A stretch of DNA of 64,000 nucleotides from NCBI RefSeq assembly GCF_001632285.1, contig NZ_LWAH01000013.1, positions 186,001 to 250,000 on the forward strand. The letters run 5' to 3'. The stretch is from Moraxella catarrhalis (GTDB taxonomy: Bacteria; Pseudomonadota; Gammaproteobacteria; Pseudomonadales; Moraxellaceae). The notes beneath the pieces are model-generated. The model saw nothing but the letters and a program-made list of their open reading frames with translations. It was not told the origin of the DNA and did not search any database. A program made the translations under genes and the position numbers. This document shows positions 16,586 through 26,250 of the stretch, piece after piece (within the stretch, counting starts at the first letter, position 1; every line of letters begins with the position of its first letter).

Positions 16586-17110
16586 CTACCTAAGATAAGT
16601 GACTTGATTGGACAGCTCATTACCCATCTCATCACTACTTGGATAATGCAGTTTTAATAATTTACCAAGCTGAGTGATGAGCGTTGTCAAACCTATTTGC
16701 ATCTTGCCTTGGCGAAATTGAGCTACCGCATCATCACACATATTTTGCCAATCATCCATATGTGCCTTTTGATCAATACCACGATCAGCAATAATCTCAA
16801 GATTATGCTCACACAAATTGACATACACAAGCACGCCAGAATTATGCTCTGTATCCCAAACCTTGTGCGTTGCAAACAAATATAAGGCACGCTCACGACA
16901 ATCTTGGCTATAGGCATTGGTAATAGGCAAGTGATTTTCAATAATCAGGTAAATCTCCCCACGATGACCCAGCTCCGCCTGTGTAATCGCTTGTGTCAAT
17001 GTGGTCTTGACAGTTTTAGTCAGCCAGCGATTATGCAGTGAGGGAATATAAACCATCTGACGAAACAGCCGAGCCAAACTTTTGGTTGATTGAATTGTCT
17101 GCATTACCAA
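16586..17110 (-). CDS. TPM-domain protein (second of a pair)
   Basis: A 174-residue protein with a TPM (TLP18.3/Psb32/MOLO-1) domain: TLTQAITQAELGHRGEIYLIIE, RALYLFATHKVWDTEHNSGVLVYV and EIIADRGID. No signal peptide is evident, so it is probably cytoplasmic or peripheral. The start overlaps the end of the larger TPM gene by 7 bases, so they are translationally coupled behind lemA. Function unknown; TPM domains are often found with LemA proteins in envelope-associated operons. Confidence 0.8.
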   Translation of the reverse strand: MVMQTIQSTKSLARLFRQMVYIPSLHNRWLTKTVKTTLTQAITQAELGHRGEIYLIIENHLPITNAYSQDCRERALYLFATHKVWDTEHNSGVLVYVNLCEHNLEIIADRGIDQKAHMDDWQNMCDDAVAQFRQGKMQIGLTTLITQLGKLLKLHYPSSDEMGNELSNQVTYLR

Positions 17111-18183
17111 GAACCTCCTGCACCGCCACCACCGAAGCTGCCGCCACCGCCACCAAAGCCACCGCCACCAAAACCGCCACTTCGCCCACCGCTACCAAAG
17201 TTACCGCTACCATCTGTGATCGGTAAGACACCACGAGCCAATAAAAATACCCATAATATGACTGCAGCGATCATTACCACAAAAAATCCAGCACCACTCA
17301 TCAGTGCCACAATAACAAATCCACCTGCACCAAAGGTTGCACCCAAAAATCTACCAAGAATCGCCCCCAAAAAAGAACCTGCAATCAACGCAATGATAAA
17401 TAAGCCAATGATGTCTATATCCACAGAATCATCAGTCTGAGCGTCAGCACGAGCCAAACTTTCAGGATCAGCTCTTAGGCGTTCATCAATGCGTGCAATC
17501 CCTGCTGACAGCCCTTGAGCATAATTGCCTGATTTAAAAGCAGGTGTGATATCATCACGAATAATACGACTTAATGCTGCATCAGGCAGCACACCCTCAA
17601 GTCCATAACCTGTTAGGATATATATCTTTCGGTCATTCACCGCAACAGTAATTAATAAACCATCATCTGTATCTGCTTGACCTAACTGCCATCGCTCAGC
17701 GACGGCAAGTGCATAATCAAAAATATCGATACCATCAGTACTTGGAACAATCACCAAAGCAGCTTGAGCCAAATTATCTTGATAAATCTTATGGAGCTGT
17801 TCGGTTAAGTGTAGATATTCTGATGGTGTCAATATTTTGGCAACATCAACCACAGGTGTATTTAAAATCAGCTTGTCATGGCTGATACTTTGTGCGTGAG
17901 ATGTTGGTATATTGATGGGGGTTGATTGGGGTTTGGTATCTGCTTGATTGGCGGGATTAATAGCCTGCTCAAATTCACGCACAGATTCTGCCAGTGGTGA
18001 ATTTGGATTACTTTGGGACGCACGATTAGCACTGATAATCAGTGCTGTCAAATCATCTTCAGATACAGACTCAGAAGCCCAAGCGGTCTCACCAAAAATT
18101 AATAAAATTGGTAGTAAAATCGCCATCACCCATCGCTGTATCGCTTGAGTATGAGCGTGCATTTTTTGCATTACCTTAACCAC
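17104..18183 (-). CDS. TPM-domain membrane protein with glycine-rich tail (YgcG-like)
   Basis: A 359-residue protein. An N-terminal signal/anchor (hydrophobic run about 18-35) is followed by a low-complexity region, a TPM domain (about 105-235: LTEQLHKIYQDNLAQAALVIV, ILTGYGLEGVLPDAALSRIIRD), two or more membrane segments (about 255-320), and a C-terminal tail of G, F and S (GGGGFGGGGGSFGGGG). That tail is the hallmark of YgcG-type proteins. The exact start among M1, M5 and M8 is uncertain. It lies 10 bases after lemA. Confidence 0.85.
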   Translation of the reverse strand: MVKVMQKMHAHTQAIQRWVMAILLPILLIFGETAWASESVSEDDLTALIISANRASQSNPNSPLAESVREFEQAINPANQADTKPQSTPINIPTSHAQSISHDKLILNTPVVDVAKILTPSEYLHLTEQLHKIYQDNLAQAALVIVPSTDGIDIFDYALAVAERWQLGQADTDDGLLITVAVNDRKIYILTGYGLEGVLPDAALSRIIRDDITPAFKSGNYAQGLSAGIARIDERLRADPESLARADAQTDDSVDIDIIGLFIIALIAGSFLGAILGRFLGATFGAGGFVIVALMSGAGFFVVMIAAVILWVFLLARGVLPITDGSGNFGSGGRSGGFGGGGFGGGGGSFGGGGAGGSW

Positions 18184-18193
18184 ACAAAGTCAA

Positions 18194-18811
18194 TTACTGT
18201 GCAGTGCCAGTATTGGTGTTATTGCCAAAATTAACCGTGGGTGCCACTGAGATCGCCGCTTCATTTTCAACACTAAAATTAGGCTTAGGCTTCATACCAA
18301 ATACCATCGCCGTCAAATTGGTTGGAAATTGGCGTACAGTTGTATTATAGGTACGGACATCTTCAATGTAGTGATTGCGTGCAACCGTGATGCGATTTTC
18401 GGTACCCTCAAGCTGTACTTGTAAGTCTTGGAATAATGCATCTGCCTTAAGCTCAGGATAGCGTTCTGATACCATCATCAAGCGAGACAGTGCTGAGGTC
18501 ATCTGACCTTGAGCGTCTTGATATTGCTGCATGGCTTGGGGGTCGTTCAATGCTTCAGGCGTCAGCTGCACACTACCCACACGGGCCCGAGCTTCAGCAA
18601 CTTCGCTAAATACGGCCTGCTCATGATTAGCATAACGCTCAACAACCTGTACCAAATTGGGTACCAAATCAGCTCTGCGTTGGTATTGGTTAACCACTTC
18701 AGACCAAGCGGCAGCTGTTTGCTCATCTTGGGCTTGCAGTGCGTTATAACCGCAACCCGACAAACTTAATGTCAAGGCAAGTATTACACTGATGAACAGA
18801 TGTTTTTTCAT
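18194..18811 (-). CDS. lemA: LemA family lipoprotein
   Basis: A 205-residue protein. I prefer ATG at 18811 (MKKHLF) over 18817. The signal peptide ends in the lipobox LSGC (cysteine about residue 20), so it is probably a lipoprotein. The coiled-coil LemA domain follows (WSEVVNQYQRRADLVPNLVQ, AEARARVG, YPELKADALFQDLQ, ENRITVARNHYIEDVRTYN). First gene of lemA-TPM-TPM. The biochemical role is unknown. Confidence 0.9.
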   Translation of the reverse strand: MKKHLFISVILALTLSLSGCGYNALQAQDEQTAAAWSEVVNQYQRRADLVPNLVQVVERYANHEQAVFSEVAEARARVGSVQLTPEALNDPQAMQQYQDAQGQMTSALSRLMMVSERYPELKADALFQDLQVQLEGTENRITVARNHYIEDVRTYNTTVRQFPTNLTAMVFGMKPKPNFSVENEAAISVAPTVNFGNNTNTGTAQ

Positions 18812-18817
18812 AATCAT

Positions 18818-19238
18818 TTTAAGAATCCCATTTTTTATATTGCTATGATTATACAGTCATTTTTTTTAATCATAAAGATGCTTGTAAATTTAATGTCTAA
18901 AATTTAGCATCTTTTGAGTAGATATGGGTAAAATACTCTGTTAACAACACCTTAAATGCATAAAAAAATTTATACATTAACCATAAAATCATGTGTTTGA
19001 TGAAATTTTTTATAAAAAAGTATAATTTTTACTGGCTTTTCTCAAAATTTTATGGCAAATTGCAATTATCTAAGACAATATGTTTCATGTCATTGGTAAA
19101 ATATGGCATTTTTGTATCTCTTAGGTAAATGGATTGGCTATCTATTAACCAACATCCTAGATTGTGATGGATTGATAGCATAATTGTGGTCTAATCTCCC
19201 AATGGTAAAATGCTTGGGATAAATAAAGGAATATGCTT
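18818..19238. other. AT-rich divergent spacer (lemA / AGCS symporter)
   Basis: About 420 very AT-rich bases that must hold promoters for lemA (left) and the symporter (right). I see no RNA gene, riboswitch-like structure or conserved repeat, and no small reading frame with a good ribosome site. Confidence 0.5.
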
Positions 19239-20744
19239 ATGAAAAGCATGATTGATACCCTAAATGGGATTATTTGGAGCCCTGCACTGATTTACCTGTG
19301 CTTGGCAGCTGGGCTATTTTATTCTATCTTGACTCGCTTTGTGCAACTGCGTCATTTTAAAGAAATGATCCGCCTGCTTTTTTCTGGCAATCAATCACCT
19401 GAAGGCATCAGCTCATTTCAAGCGCTGACCGTCTCTTTATCTGGCCGAGTTGGCATGGGTAATATTGCAGGTGTTGCCGCTGCGATTGGTTTTGGTGGCC
19501 CTGGGGCTGTATTTTGGATGTGGGTGGTTGCCTTTTTGGGTGCTGCTACTGCATATACCGAATCTACCTTAGCTCAGATTTATAAAGAAAACGACCGTGG
19601 TCAGTACCGTGGTGGTCCTGCTTACTACTTTGAAAAGTTCTTTGGTGGTGGGTTTGGTAAATTTTATGGTATTTTAGTCGCCATTTCATTCATCATCTCT
19701 TGTGGATTATTCTTACCAGGCGTTCAGTCAAATGGTGTTGTTAAAGCCATCACGGGCATCACAGGTGAAGGCACTATGGTAAATACTGCATTTGGTGCGG
19801 TTGGTACAAATACCCTGGTGGTAACCTTGGTCATGGTTCTTATTTTAGGCTTAATCATTTTTGGTGGTATTAAGCGTATCGCTCGTGTGGCTGAATTTGT
19901 TGTGCCTTTAATGGCATTGGGCTATATTTTGATGGCCGTGCTGATTGTTTTATTTAATATCAACCAACTGCCTAATATCATCAGTCTAATCGTTGGTGAT
20001 GCCTTTACAGCACAAGCAGGCTTGGGGGCTGCGATTGGCTGGGGTGTGAAACGAGGTGTGTATTCCAACGAAGCAGGTCAAGGTACGGGACCGCACCATG
20101 CTGGTGCAGCAGAGGTAGAACACCCTGCACAACAAGGCATGGTACAAGCTTTTTCGGTCTATGTTGATACCCTATTTGTTTGTTCAGCGACTGCCTTTAT
20201 GATTTTAATGACTGGCATGTACAACATTCAAGGCACACTGCCAGAAGGTCAGTTCTTGGTTCAAAATGTTGATGCAGCCACCATCATCAGCGGACCTGCA
20301 TTTACACAGATGGCTGTTTCTAGCATTTTTGGTAGTTTTGGTAATACCTTTGTGGCGGTTGCGGTATTTTTCTTCTCATTTACCACCATTATGGCTTATT
20401 ATTATATTGCTGAAGTTAATGTGGCATATTTGACACGCTCAATTAAAACAACAGGGGCTTTATTTTTCATCAAACTGGTGCTTATCTTTGCGGTTGCTTA
20501 TGGGGCAATCAATAACTCAGGTTATATTTGGAATATGGGTGATGTTGGTGTCGGTTTAACCGCATGGCTTAATATTGTCGGTATTTTGGCGATCTTCTTT
20601 ATGGCTAAGCCTGCTATTTTGGCACTCAAAGACTATGAAGCTCAACAAAAAGCTGGCGTAACTAAGTTTACTTTTGACCCCATCAAACTGGGTATCAAAA
20701 ATGCCACTTTCTGGGAAGAACGCAATAAAAAAGAACAAAACTAA
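19239..20744 (+). CDS. Sodium:alanine symporter, AGCS family
   Basis: Inner-membrane protein of 501 residues, with ATG at 19239 preferred because AAAGGA lies 8 bases upstream (an ATG at 19233 is too close). About 10-11 membrane helices. The family signature SLSGRVGMGNIAGVAAAIGFGGPGA (shortened here: GMGNIAGVA) is near residue 70, and GVKRGVYSNEAGQGTGPHHA near 270, both diagnostic of AGCS. It takes up alanine or glycine with Na+. Monocistronic, ended by the hairpin at 20761. Confidence 0.93.
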   Translation: MKSMIDTLNGIIWSPALIYLCLAAGLFYSILTRFVQLRHFKEMIRLLFSGNQSPEGISSFQALTVSLSGRVGMGNIAGVAAAIGFGGPGAVFWMWVVAFLGAATAYTESTLAQIYKENDRGQYRGGPAYYFEKFFGGGFGKFYGILVAISFIISCGLFLPGVQSNGVVKAITGITGEGTMVNTAFGAVGTNTLVVTLVMVLILGLIIFGGIKRIARVAEFVVPLMALGYILMAVLIVLFNINQLPNIISLIVGDAFTAQAGLGAAIGWGVKRGVYSNEAGQGTGPHHAGAAEVEHPAQQGMVQAFSVYVDTLFVCSATAFMILMTGMYNIQGTLPEGQFLVQNVDAATIISGPAFTQMAVSSIFGSFGNTFVAVAVFFFSFTTIMAYYYIAEVNVAYLTRSIKTTGALFFIKLVLIFAVAYGAINNSGYIWNMGDVGVGLTAWLNIVGILAIFFMAKPAILALKDYEAQQKAGVTKFTFDPIKLGIKNATFWEERNKKEQN

Positions 20745-20760
20745 TTTTCATCTACCAAAC

Positions 20761-20796
20761 AAAAGTCCCATGATAGCGATATCATGGGACTTTTTT
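20761..20796 (+). terminator. Strong rho-independent terminator of the AGCS gene
   Basis: AAAAGTCCCATGAT / ATCATGGGACTTTT, 14 perfect pairs with a 6-base loop and a run of six T. Confidence 0.92.
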
Positions 20797-20898
20797 ATGA
20801 TTTTGGTTATTGTTTGATCAATGCCCGATGACTTTTATTGTATTACCATGCAATGGATTTAATTAAGTTTTAATGAATTAGCTTTAAGTTTTAAGCAA

Positions 20899-20928
20899 AA
20901 TTTGACCCACCCATTGGTAGGTCAAATT
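20899..20928 (-). terminator. Probable terminator of the aldehyde dehydrogenase gene
   Basis: AATTTGACC / GGTCAAATT (9 perfect pairs) about 25 bases after the stop codon. The following T stretch on the minus strand is short. Confidence 0.5.
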
Positions 20929-20954
20929 CATTGCACCAAACTCGTCTAAACTCA

Positions 20955-22466
20955 TTAAAACAGACCCATCGCCTTGGGTGAATAGCTTACCAATAGATTT
21001 TTGGTAAGCTGATAATGCTCAAGCATCATCTTATGGTTTTCACGCCCAATGCCTGATTTTTTATAGCCACCGAAAGCTGCGTGTGCTGGATAAATATGAT
21101 AGCAATTTGTCCATACTCGACCCGCTTGAATCGCTCGACCCGCTCGATAAGCCGTTGAGCCATCTCGTGTCCACACACCAGCACCCAGACCATACATGGT
21201 ATCATTAGCAATTTTTATCGCTTCATCAAAATCTTTAAAGGTCGTCACTGCCAACACAGGGCCAAAAATTTCATCTCGGAAAATTTCCATGCTGTTTTCG
21301 CCCTTGAAGACAGTTGGTTCAATATAATAGCCACCATCGACATCATGTCGTACCTCACCGCCTGTCAGCATTTTAGCACCTTCAGACTTACCCTTATCAA
21401 TATAGCCCAAAATCTTATCTTGTTGCTCTTGGGAAGCCTGTGCCCCAACCATCGTCTCGGTATCAAGCGGATGTCCTGTTTTGATTTTCTTAACACGCTC
21501 GACCGCTTTTTTCAAAAATTCTTCAGCGATACTTTCATGAACCAAAGCGCGTGACGGGCAAGTACATACCTCACCTTGATTTAAAGCAAACATGGTAAAG
21601 CCTTCCAATGCTTTATCCAAGAATTCATCATCTTTATCCATGACATCAGCAAAAAAGACATTGGGTGATTTGCCGCCAAGCTCAAGTGTTACAGGAATGA
21701 TATTTTCTGTGGCATACTCCATGATCTTTTGACCCACTTCGGTAGACCCTGTAAAGGCAACTTTACCAATGCGTGGATTGGTTGCCAGCGGTTCTCCCAC
21801 ATCAGGCCCATAGCCATTCACCACATTTAAAATACCTGCAGGCAACAAGTCTTCAATCAATTCAATCAAGACCAAAATACTCACTGGCGTTTGTTCGGCG
21901 GGTTTTAATACAATACAATTACCAGCGGCTAAAGCAGGTGCGATTTTCCATGCCGCCATTAAAATTGGAAAATTCCATGGAATGATTTGCCCAACCACGC
22001 CAATTGGTTCATGATAATGATAAGCGACGGTATCTTCATCAATCTGTGAAATGCTGCCCTCTTGGGCACGGATACATCCTGCAAAATATCTAAAATGATC
22101 AATCGCCAATGGAATATCTGCCGCCAATGTCTCACGAATTGGCTTACCATTTTCCCAAGTTTCTGCCACTGCTAATAATTCTAAATTTTCCTCCAAGCGA
22201 TTGGCAATTTTTAAAAGCAAGTTGGATCGTTCGCTCGGCGTGGATTTATTCCATGTTTGTTTAGCCTCATCTGCTGCATCCAATGCCAGCTCAACATCTT
22301 TTTTGTTGGACTTAGCGACTTTTGCAAAGACTTTACCATCAACAGGTGAAATATCCTCAAAATACTCACCATCTACGGGTGCAACCCACTTGCCCCCAAT
22401 AAAATTTTCGTATTTTTCTTTGAATGAAACTTTACTGTCTTTGGTATTTGGATTGGCATAACGCAT
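20955..22466 (-). CDS. Aldehyde dehydrogenase family protein (ExaC/AcoD-like)
   Basis: A 503-residue NAD(P)-dependent enzyme. The cofactor and active-site blocks are present: [29 protein letters not shown], the general base in [11 protein letters not shown] and the nucleophile C301 in [11 protein letters not shown]. The spacing and ending ([27 protein letters not shown]) resemble the ExaC/AcoD acetaldehyde dehydrogenases. GGAG lies about 6 bases before ATG 22466. Likely oxidises acetaldehyde or other short aldehydes to acids. No alcohol dehydrogenase partner is adjacent. Confidence 0.92.
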   Translation of the reverse strand: MRYANPNTKDSKVSFKEKYENFIGGKWVAPVDGEYFEDISPVDGKVFAKVAKSNKKDVELALDAADEAKQTWNKSTPSERSNLLLKIANRLEENLELLAVAETWENGKPIRETLAADIPLAIDHFRYFAGCIRAQEGSISQIDEDTVAYHYHEPIGVVGQIIPWNFPILMAAWKIAPALAAGNCIVLKPAEQTPVSILVLIELIEDLLPAGILNVVNGYGPDVGEPLATNPRIGKVAFTGSTEVGQKIMEYATENIIPVTLELGGKSPNVFFADVMDKDDEFLDKALEGFTMFALNQGEVCTCPSRALVHESIAEEFLKKAVERVKKIKTGHPLDTETMVGAQASQEQQDKILGYIDKGKSEGAKMLTGGEVRHDVDGGYYIEPTVFKGENSMEIFRDEIFGPVLAVTTFKDFDEAIKIANDTMYGLGAGVWTRDGSTAYRAGRAIQAGRVWTNCYHIYPAHAAFGGYKKSGIGRENHKMMLEHYQLTKNLLVSYSPKAMGLF

Positions 22467-22683
22467 AAAAACAACTCCTTTGTTATCGTGACTAAGATTT
22501 CATTTAACTGTATCAATCAGTCAGTGTTAATAGTCAAACAAGACCCATACTAAGGTGATTGGGTGAACAAATCATCACTTAGTCACTCCATCATGCCTGA
22601 ATTTTAGGCAAGAAGCAAGTAGATTTTAAGATTAATCAGCCAATACGCCCGATTAATCAACGCTGTCATTTTAAGGTTGTAAT

Positions 22684-22718
22684 AACCAAAAAGCCCAACG
22701 AATTGAGCTTTTTTGGTT
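22684..22718 (-). terminator. Rho-independent terminator downstream of dsbD
   Basis: AACCAAAAAGC / GCTTTTTTGGTT form 11-12 pairs around a 12-base loop, about 20 bases after the dsbD stop; A and T runs on both sides make it usable in either direction. Confidence 0.7.
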
Positions 22719-22740
22719 AAAATAGATGATAATCAATCAC

Positions 22741-24732
22741 TTAAGGCGTTAACGCTTGCTTGAGTGTTTCAGGTTTTGTTTCACCCAATAAAACACGCTC
22801 AAGCTTACCTTGATGATAAATCAGTAAAGCAGGCGGCCCAAATAATTGATAACGCGATAAAATCGCACGGCTATCATCAGTTGTTTCTGTAATATCAAGC
22901 TTCACCACCTGATAATCATTCATCACAGCTGGGCGGTCAGTAAATAAAGTACGCTCCATAATACGGCATTCAATACACCAATCTGCCGTTACATCAACAA
23001 GCACTTTATCGTGGGTGACAAGAACGCTATCAAGTTCTGCGAGTGTTTTGGCATGAATATCTTGGTAAGCTGACAAACTTTGGCTTTGGGCGTGCCACGG
23101 ACGCCAAGCATCATTAGCACCGATGGTTATGCCATAGGCTAAAATAGCCGCCCAAATCATAGGTATGATAGCCAATAACTTAAATAGTGGCTGATGGCGA
23201 CCAACTGACAAGTACAACCAAGCAGCAACCGCAATAAACCAAAGCATCCACAGACCAAGCATCCAAGTATTTAAAATCACACGCTCAATCAATAATAACG
23301 AAACCCCAAACAGTAAAAATCCGCCTAATGTACGAATATGCTGCATCCATGCACCTGATTTTGGCATCCACTTACCTTGGGCGGTACCTAATAAAACCAA
23401 AGGTGCCGATATCCCCATTCCTAATGCAAATAAAGCGGCAAACCCAAAAAAGACATTTCCACTTGCAGCAACAACGGTCAACGCACCCGCCATCGGAGCA
23501 GAAACACAAGGTGACACCACCAAAGCAGATAATAAACCTGATAAGTAGCTACCACCCATGGTGCCTAGTCGATTGTCTGCTGCTTGAGACTTTAAGGATA
23601 ACTGATTGGAAATGGCACTTGGTAGGCGAATATTAATCCAACCCAACATAAATATAGCAAAAATTGCGAATAAAAGTGCGGCACCTATCAAGACCTCAGC
23701 ACGCTGCAACCAAGTTGCAATGCCAAGTGCTTGACCAAACCAAGCAATCAACGCCCCAAGCAATCCATAAGCACTAGCAACGCCCATGCCATAAGCCAAA
23801 GATAACGCAAAACCTCGTTTGGCATCAGATTTGGCATGTTGTCTGGCAACAATATTAGCGACAATAGGAATCATCGGATAAACACAAGGCGTAAAAGCAA
23901 GCAGTATGCCCGCCAAAAACAATAGCCCAATCGTTAAAATTGGTGATATGCGTTCATCACTGATTGTGGGCAGCGTATGATCAAGCGCAAATCGGTTTTT
24001 TTGTACCGCATTTATCTGTACATCTTGATTGGTATCAGCCTCACTATTGTCATCGACAGGTGGCGTTTGTGTTTGGGCCAAGGATTGCTCATCAGGTTTA
24101 ACAAAATCTTGAATAACTGCCTCATCTTGAGTGATGGCAGATGCTGCTGTTTGAGACGAGGCATCCTGATTGTGAGGGGCTATTTGAGTGGTGGCGCTAT
24201 CATGTTTGGTCGCAGTTTGGCTGGCAGATGCAACTTGCCCATCATGAGCATTTAGGCTGATTTGAACGGTCGTCGTTTCAGGTGGATAACAAAGCCCAGC
24301 TTTTGCACAGCCCTGCCAACGAATCTGAACAGGCTGTTTTTGAATACCAGTTTGGCTTGATAGCTTAATTTTTGCTGTGACATTTTCTTCAAATACAGGC
24401 GTAATACCAAAATTGGGATCATCAATCATGGTAGGTGTTTTATCAAATTTCCACGACCCTGAACTCACTCCTTCAGGCAGTGTCAATGATAAGCGTTCTT
24501 GATACACATAATGCTTCGGTGTAACAACAAAATTCACTACAAGTTCATCACCCACTTGAGATGATGAAACCTTAAACGCTTCATGAACAGGCAAAAACTT
24601 TGGCTGGCTGGTATCCCCAAATAGCGATGCCAAACCATTGGCAGACGCTGGTAAGGTTACGCCAACTGATACCGCACTGACAATGGATGCGCCCAAAGCC
24701 ATAGAATAAATCCAATTTTTTAGTACTGACAT
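22741..24732 (-). CDS. dsbD: Thiol:disulfide interchange protein DsbD
   Basis: Inner-membrane protein of 663 residues that carries electrons from cytoplasmic thioredoxin to periplasmic partners such as DsbC and cytochrome c maturation proteins. The signal peptide (to about 32) is followed by an immunoglobulin-like alpha domain with the cysteine pair in GCAKAGLCYPPE, a low-complexity linker rich in Q, T, A and D (about 170-255), eight membrane helices with the cysteines of FTPCVYPM and VSPCVSAPM, and a thioredoxin-like gamma domain with WCIECR. All six working cysteines are present. It stands alone; ccmAB lie far away at 49-50 kb. Confidence 0.95.
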   Translation of the reverse strand: MSVLKNWIYSMALGASIVSAVSVGVTLPASANGLASLFGDTSQPKFLPVHEAFKVSSSQVGDELVVNFVVTPKHYVYQERLSLTLPEGVSSGSWKFDKTPTMIDDPNFGITPVFEENVTAKIKLSSQTGIQKQPVQIRWQGCAKAGLCYPPETTTVQISLNAHDGQVASASQTATKHDSATTQIAPHNQDASSQTAASAITQDEAVIQDFVKPDEQSLAQTQTPPVDDNSEADTNQDVQINAVQKNRFALDHTLPTISDERISPILTIGLLFLAGILLAFTPCVYPMIPIVANIVARQHAKSDAKRGFALSLAYGMGVASAYGLLGALIAWFGQALGIATWLQRAEVLIGAALLFAIFAIFMLGWINIRLPSAISNQLSLKSQAADNRLGTMGGSYLSGLLSALVVSPCVSAPMAGALTVVAASGNVFFGFAALFALGMGISAPLVLLGTAQGKWMPKSGAWMQHIRTLGGFLLFGVSLLLIERVILNTWMLGLWMLWFIAVAAWLYLSVGRHQPLFKLLAIIPMIWAAILAYGITIGANDAWRPWHAQSQSLSAYQDIHAKTLAELDSVLVTHDKVLVDVTADWCIECRIMERTLFTDRPAVMNDYQVVKLDITETTDDSRAILSRYQLFGPPALLIYHQGKLERVLLGETKPETLKQALTP

Positions 24733-24890
24733 ATGACACCTAAAATAACGAAAGTTGAAGATGATTTATTAAGGTTGGTTTGATCAAATTGAGCAAATTA
24801 TAGCATGCTTATCTTGCTTAATTTTTGCTAACCTGCCATCAAATCCAAAATTATGCCAATTTAGTTTATCTTTGACTGATGATGTTAATG

Positions 24891-25019
24891 TTATTTTTGG
24901 TCGTCGTCTGGATGATTAAAACCATCTCGGCGACTGTCTTCAAATTCAACCCAAACTGCACTGACAACGGCGAGAAGCACCGCAAAACCCAGTCCTAAAA
25001 TCCAAGCAAAATACCACAT
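24891..25019 (-). CDS. cydX: Cytochrome bd oxidase small subunit CydX
   Basis: A 42-codon gene. The product starts MWYFAWILGLGFAVLLAVVS, almost the CydX/YbgT consensus (MWYFAWILG), with one membrane helix (about 4-24) followed by an acidic tail (VEFEDSRRDGF). AAGGTAGG precedes ATG 25019. It is 80 bases after cydB on the same strand. CydX stabilises the haem-containing CydAB complex. Confidence 0.93.
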   Translation of the reverse strand: MWYFAWILGLGFAVLLAVVSAVWVEFEDSRRDGFNHPDDDQK

Positions 25020-25099
25020 AACCTACCTTTTTTATATCATATGAAATCTAATAGTTCAATGATGGCTAAATACATCAATTGCCTTTATGGTCATACAGC

Positions 25100-26248
25100 T
25101 TAATATAGCGTTTTTTCATTTTCTTTAATATAGGCTTTAGTAACCTTACCACGCATCACCGCATAAGCCCAACTGGTATAAGTCAATACCAAAGGCAATA
25201 AAATAACAACAACAAAAAGCATGACAAGCAAAGTAAAATGGCTTGAGGTTGCATCCCAAACTGTCAAGCTTGAGCGTGGGTCGGTAGAAGATGGCATATA
25301 AAATGGAAATAATGCTGCCCCTGTGGTCGCAATGATGCCCAAAACTGCTAAGCTTGAGGCAATAAAAGCCAGCAAAGTGCGTTCTATTTTTAATAAGATA
25401 ATCACCATCACTGGCATCAAAACCCCCAAAGCGGGTAATAGCCACAGCCAAGGATAATCATAAAAATTGGTCAACCAAGCACCTGATTGGATTTGAACTT
25501 GTTTTGATAAAGGATCAATAACCGCACCGCCATCAATATCACCAACTAATAAATAGCCATCTAGTGATTGCACCCAAAAGCCTGCTATGGCAAATAACAA
25601 TGAGGTAGCCAATGCTGCAACATTGGTTGCTGTTTTTGCATAAGATTGGATGCTTTCGGTAGTTCGGTGTGCCAAATATACACCACCTTGCATCGTCAGC
25701 ATTGCCACACTCACCACGCCACACAAAAGTGCAAAAGGTGTTAAAAGTTCAATAAACGACCCTGAATAAGTTGATACTAAATTTTGGTCAAAATGAAATG
25801 GTGAACCAAGCAATAAGTTTCCAAAAGTGACGCCAAAAATTAAGGCGGGTACTGCAGAACCAATAAACAATAGCCAATCCCAAGTATGACGCCAACGATC
25901 ATTTTTTATCATACTGCGATATTTAAAACCCACAGGGCGAAAAAATAATGCCCACAATGCAGCGATCAACGCCCAGTAATAGCCACTAAATGCTGTCGCA
26001 TAAACCAAAGGCAGTGCTGCAAAAATTGCACCCCCTGCAGTCACAAACCAAACCTGATTACCCTCCCAATGAGGTGCCACCGTATTAATAATAATGCGAC
26101 GCTCGATATCACTACGACCGACAAACGGTAGCAGTGTACAAACGCCAATATCATGCCCATCCATGATGGCAAAACCAATGAGTAGTATACCCACAATCAG
26201 CCACCAAACCAGCTTTAATAGCTGATAATCAAATAAGTCATATAACAT
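25100..26248 (-). CDS. cydB: Cytochrome bd ubiquinol oxidase subunit II
   Basis: A 382-residue integral membrane protein with about nine helices. The N-terminal signature [20 protein letters not shown] and [20 protein letters not shown] are diagnostic of CydB. It pairs with CydA to reduce oxygen to water with quinol electrons under low oxygen. It is 2 bases from cydA and followed by cydX, giving cydABX. The cydDC exporter genes are not in the window. Confidence 0.96.
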   Translation of the reverse strand: MLYDLFDYQLLKLVWWLIVGILLIGFAIMDGHDIGVCTLLPFVGRSDIERRIIINTVAPHWEGNQVWFVTAGGAIFAALPLVYATAFSGYYWALIAALWALFFRPVGFKYRSMIKNDRWRHTWDWLLFIGSAVPALIFGVTFGNLLLGSPFHFDQNLVSTYSGSFIELLTPFALLCGVVSVAMLTMQGGVYLAHRTTESIQSYAKTATNVAALATSLLFAIAGFWVQSLDGYLLVGDIDGGAVIDPLSKQVQIQSGAWLTNFYDYPWLWLLPALGVLMPVMVIILLKIERTLLAFIASSLAVLGIIATTGAALFPFYMPSSTDPRSSLTVWDATSSHFTLLVMLFVVVILLPLVLTYTSWAYAVMRGKVTKAYIKENEKTLY

Positions 26249-26250
26249 GA

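Noticed and set aside
17100..17200. GGC/GGT-rich repeat near the end of the TPM gene as a separate repeat element
   Set aside because: It encodes the glycine-rich tail expected in YgcG-like proteins.
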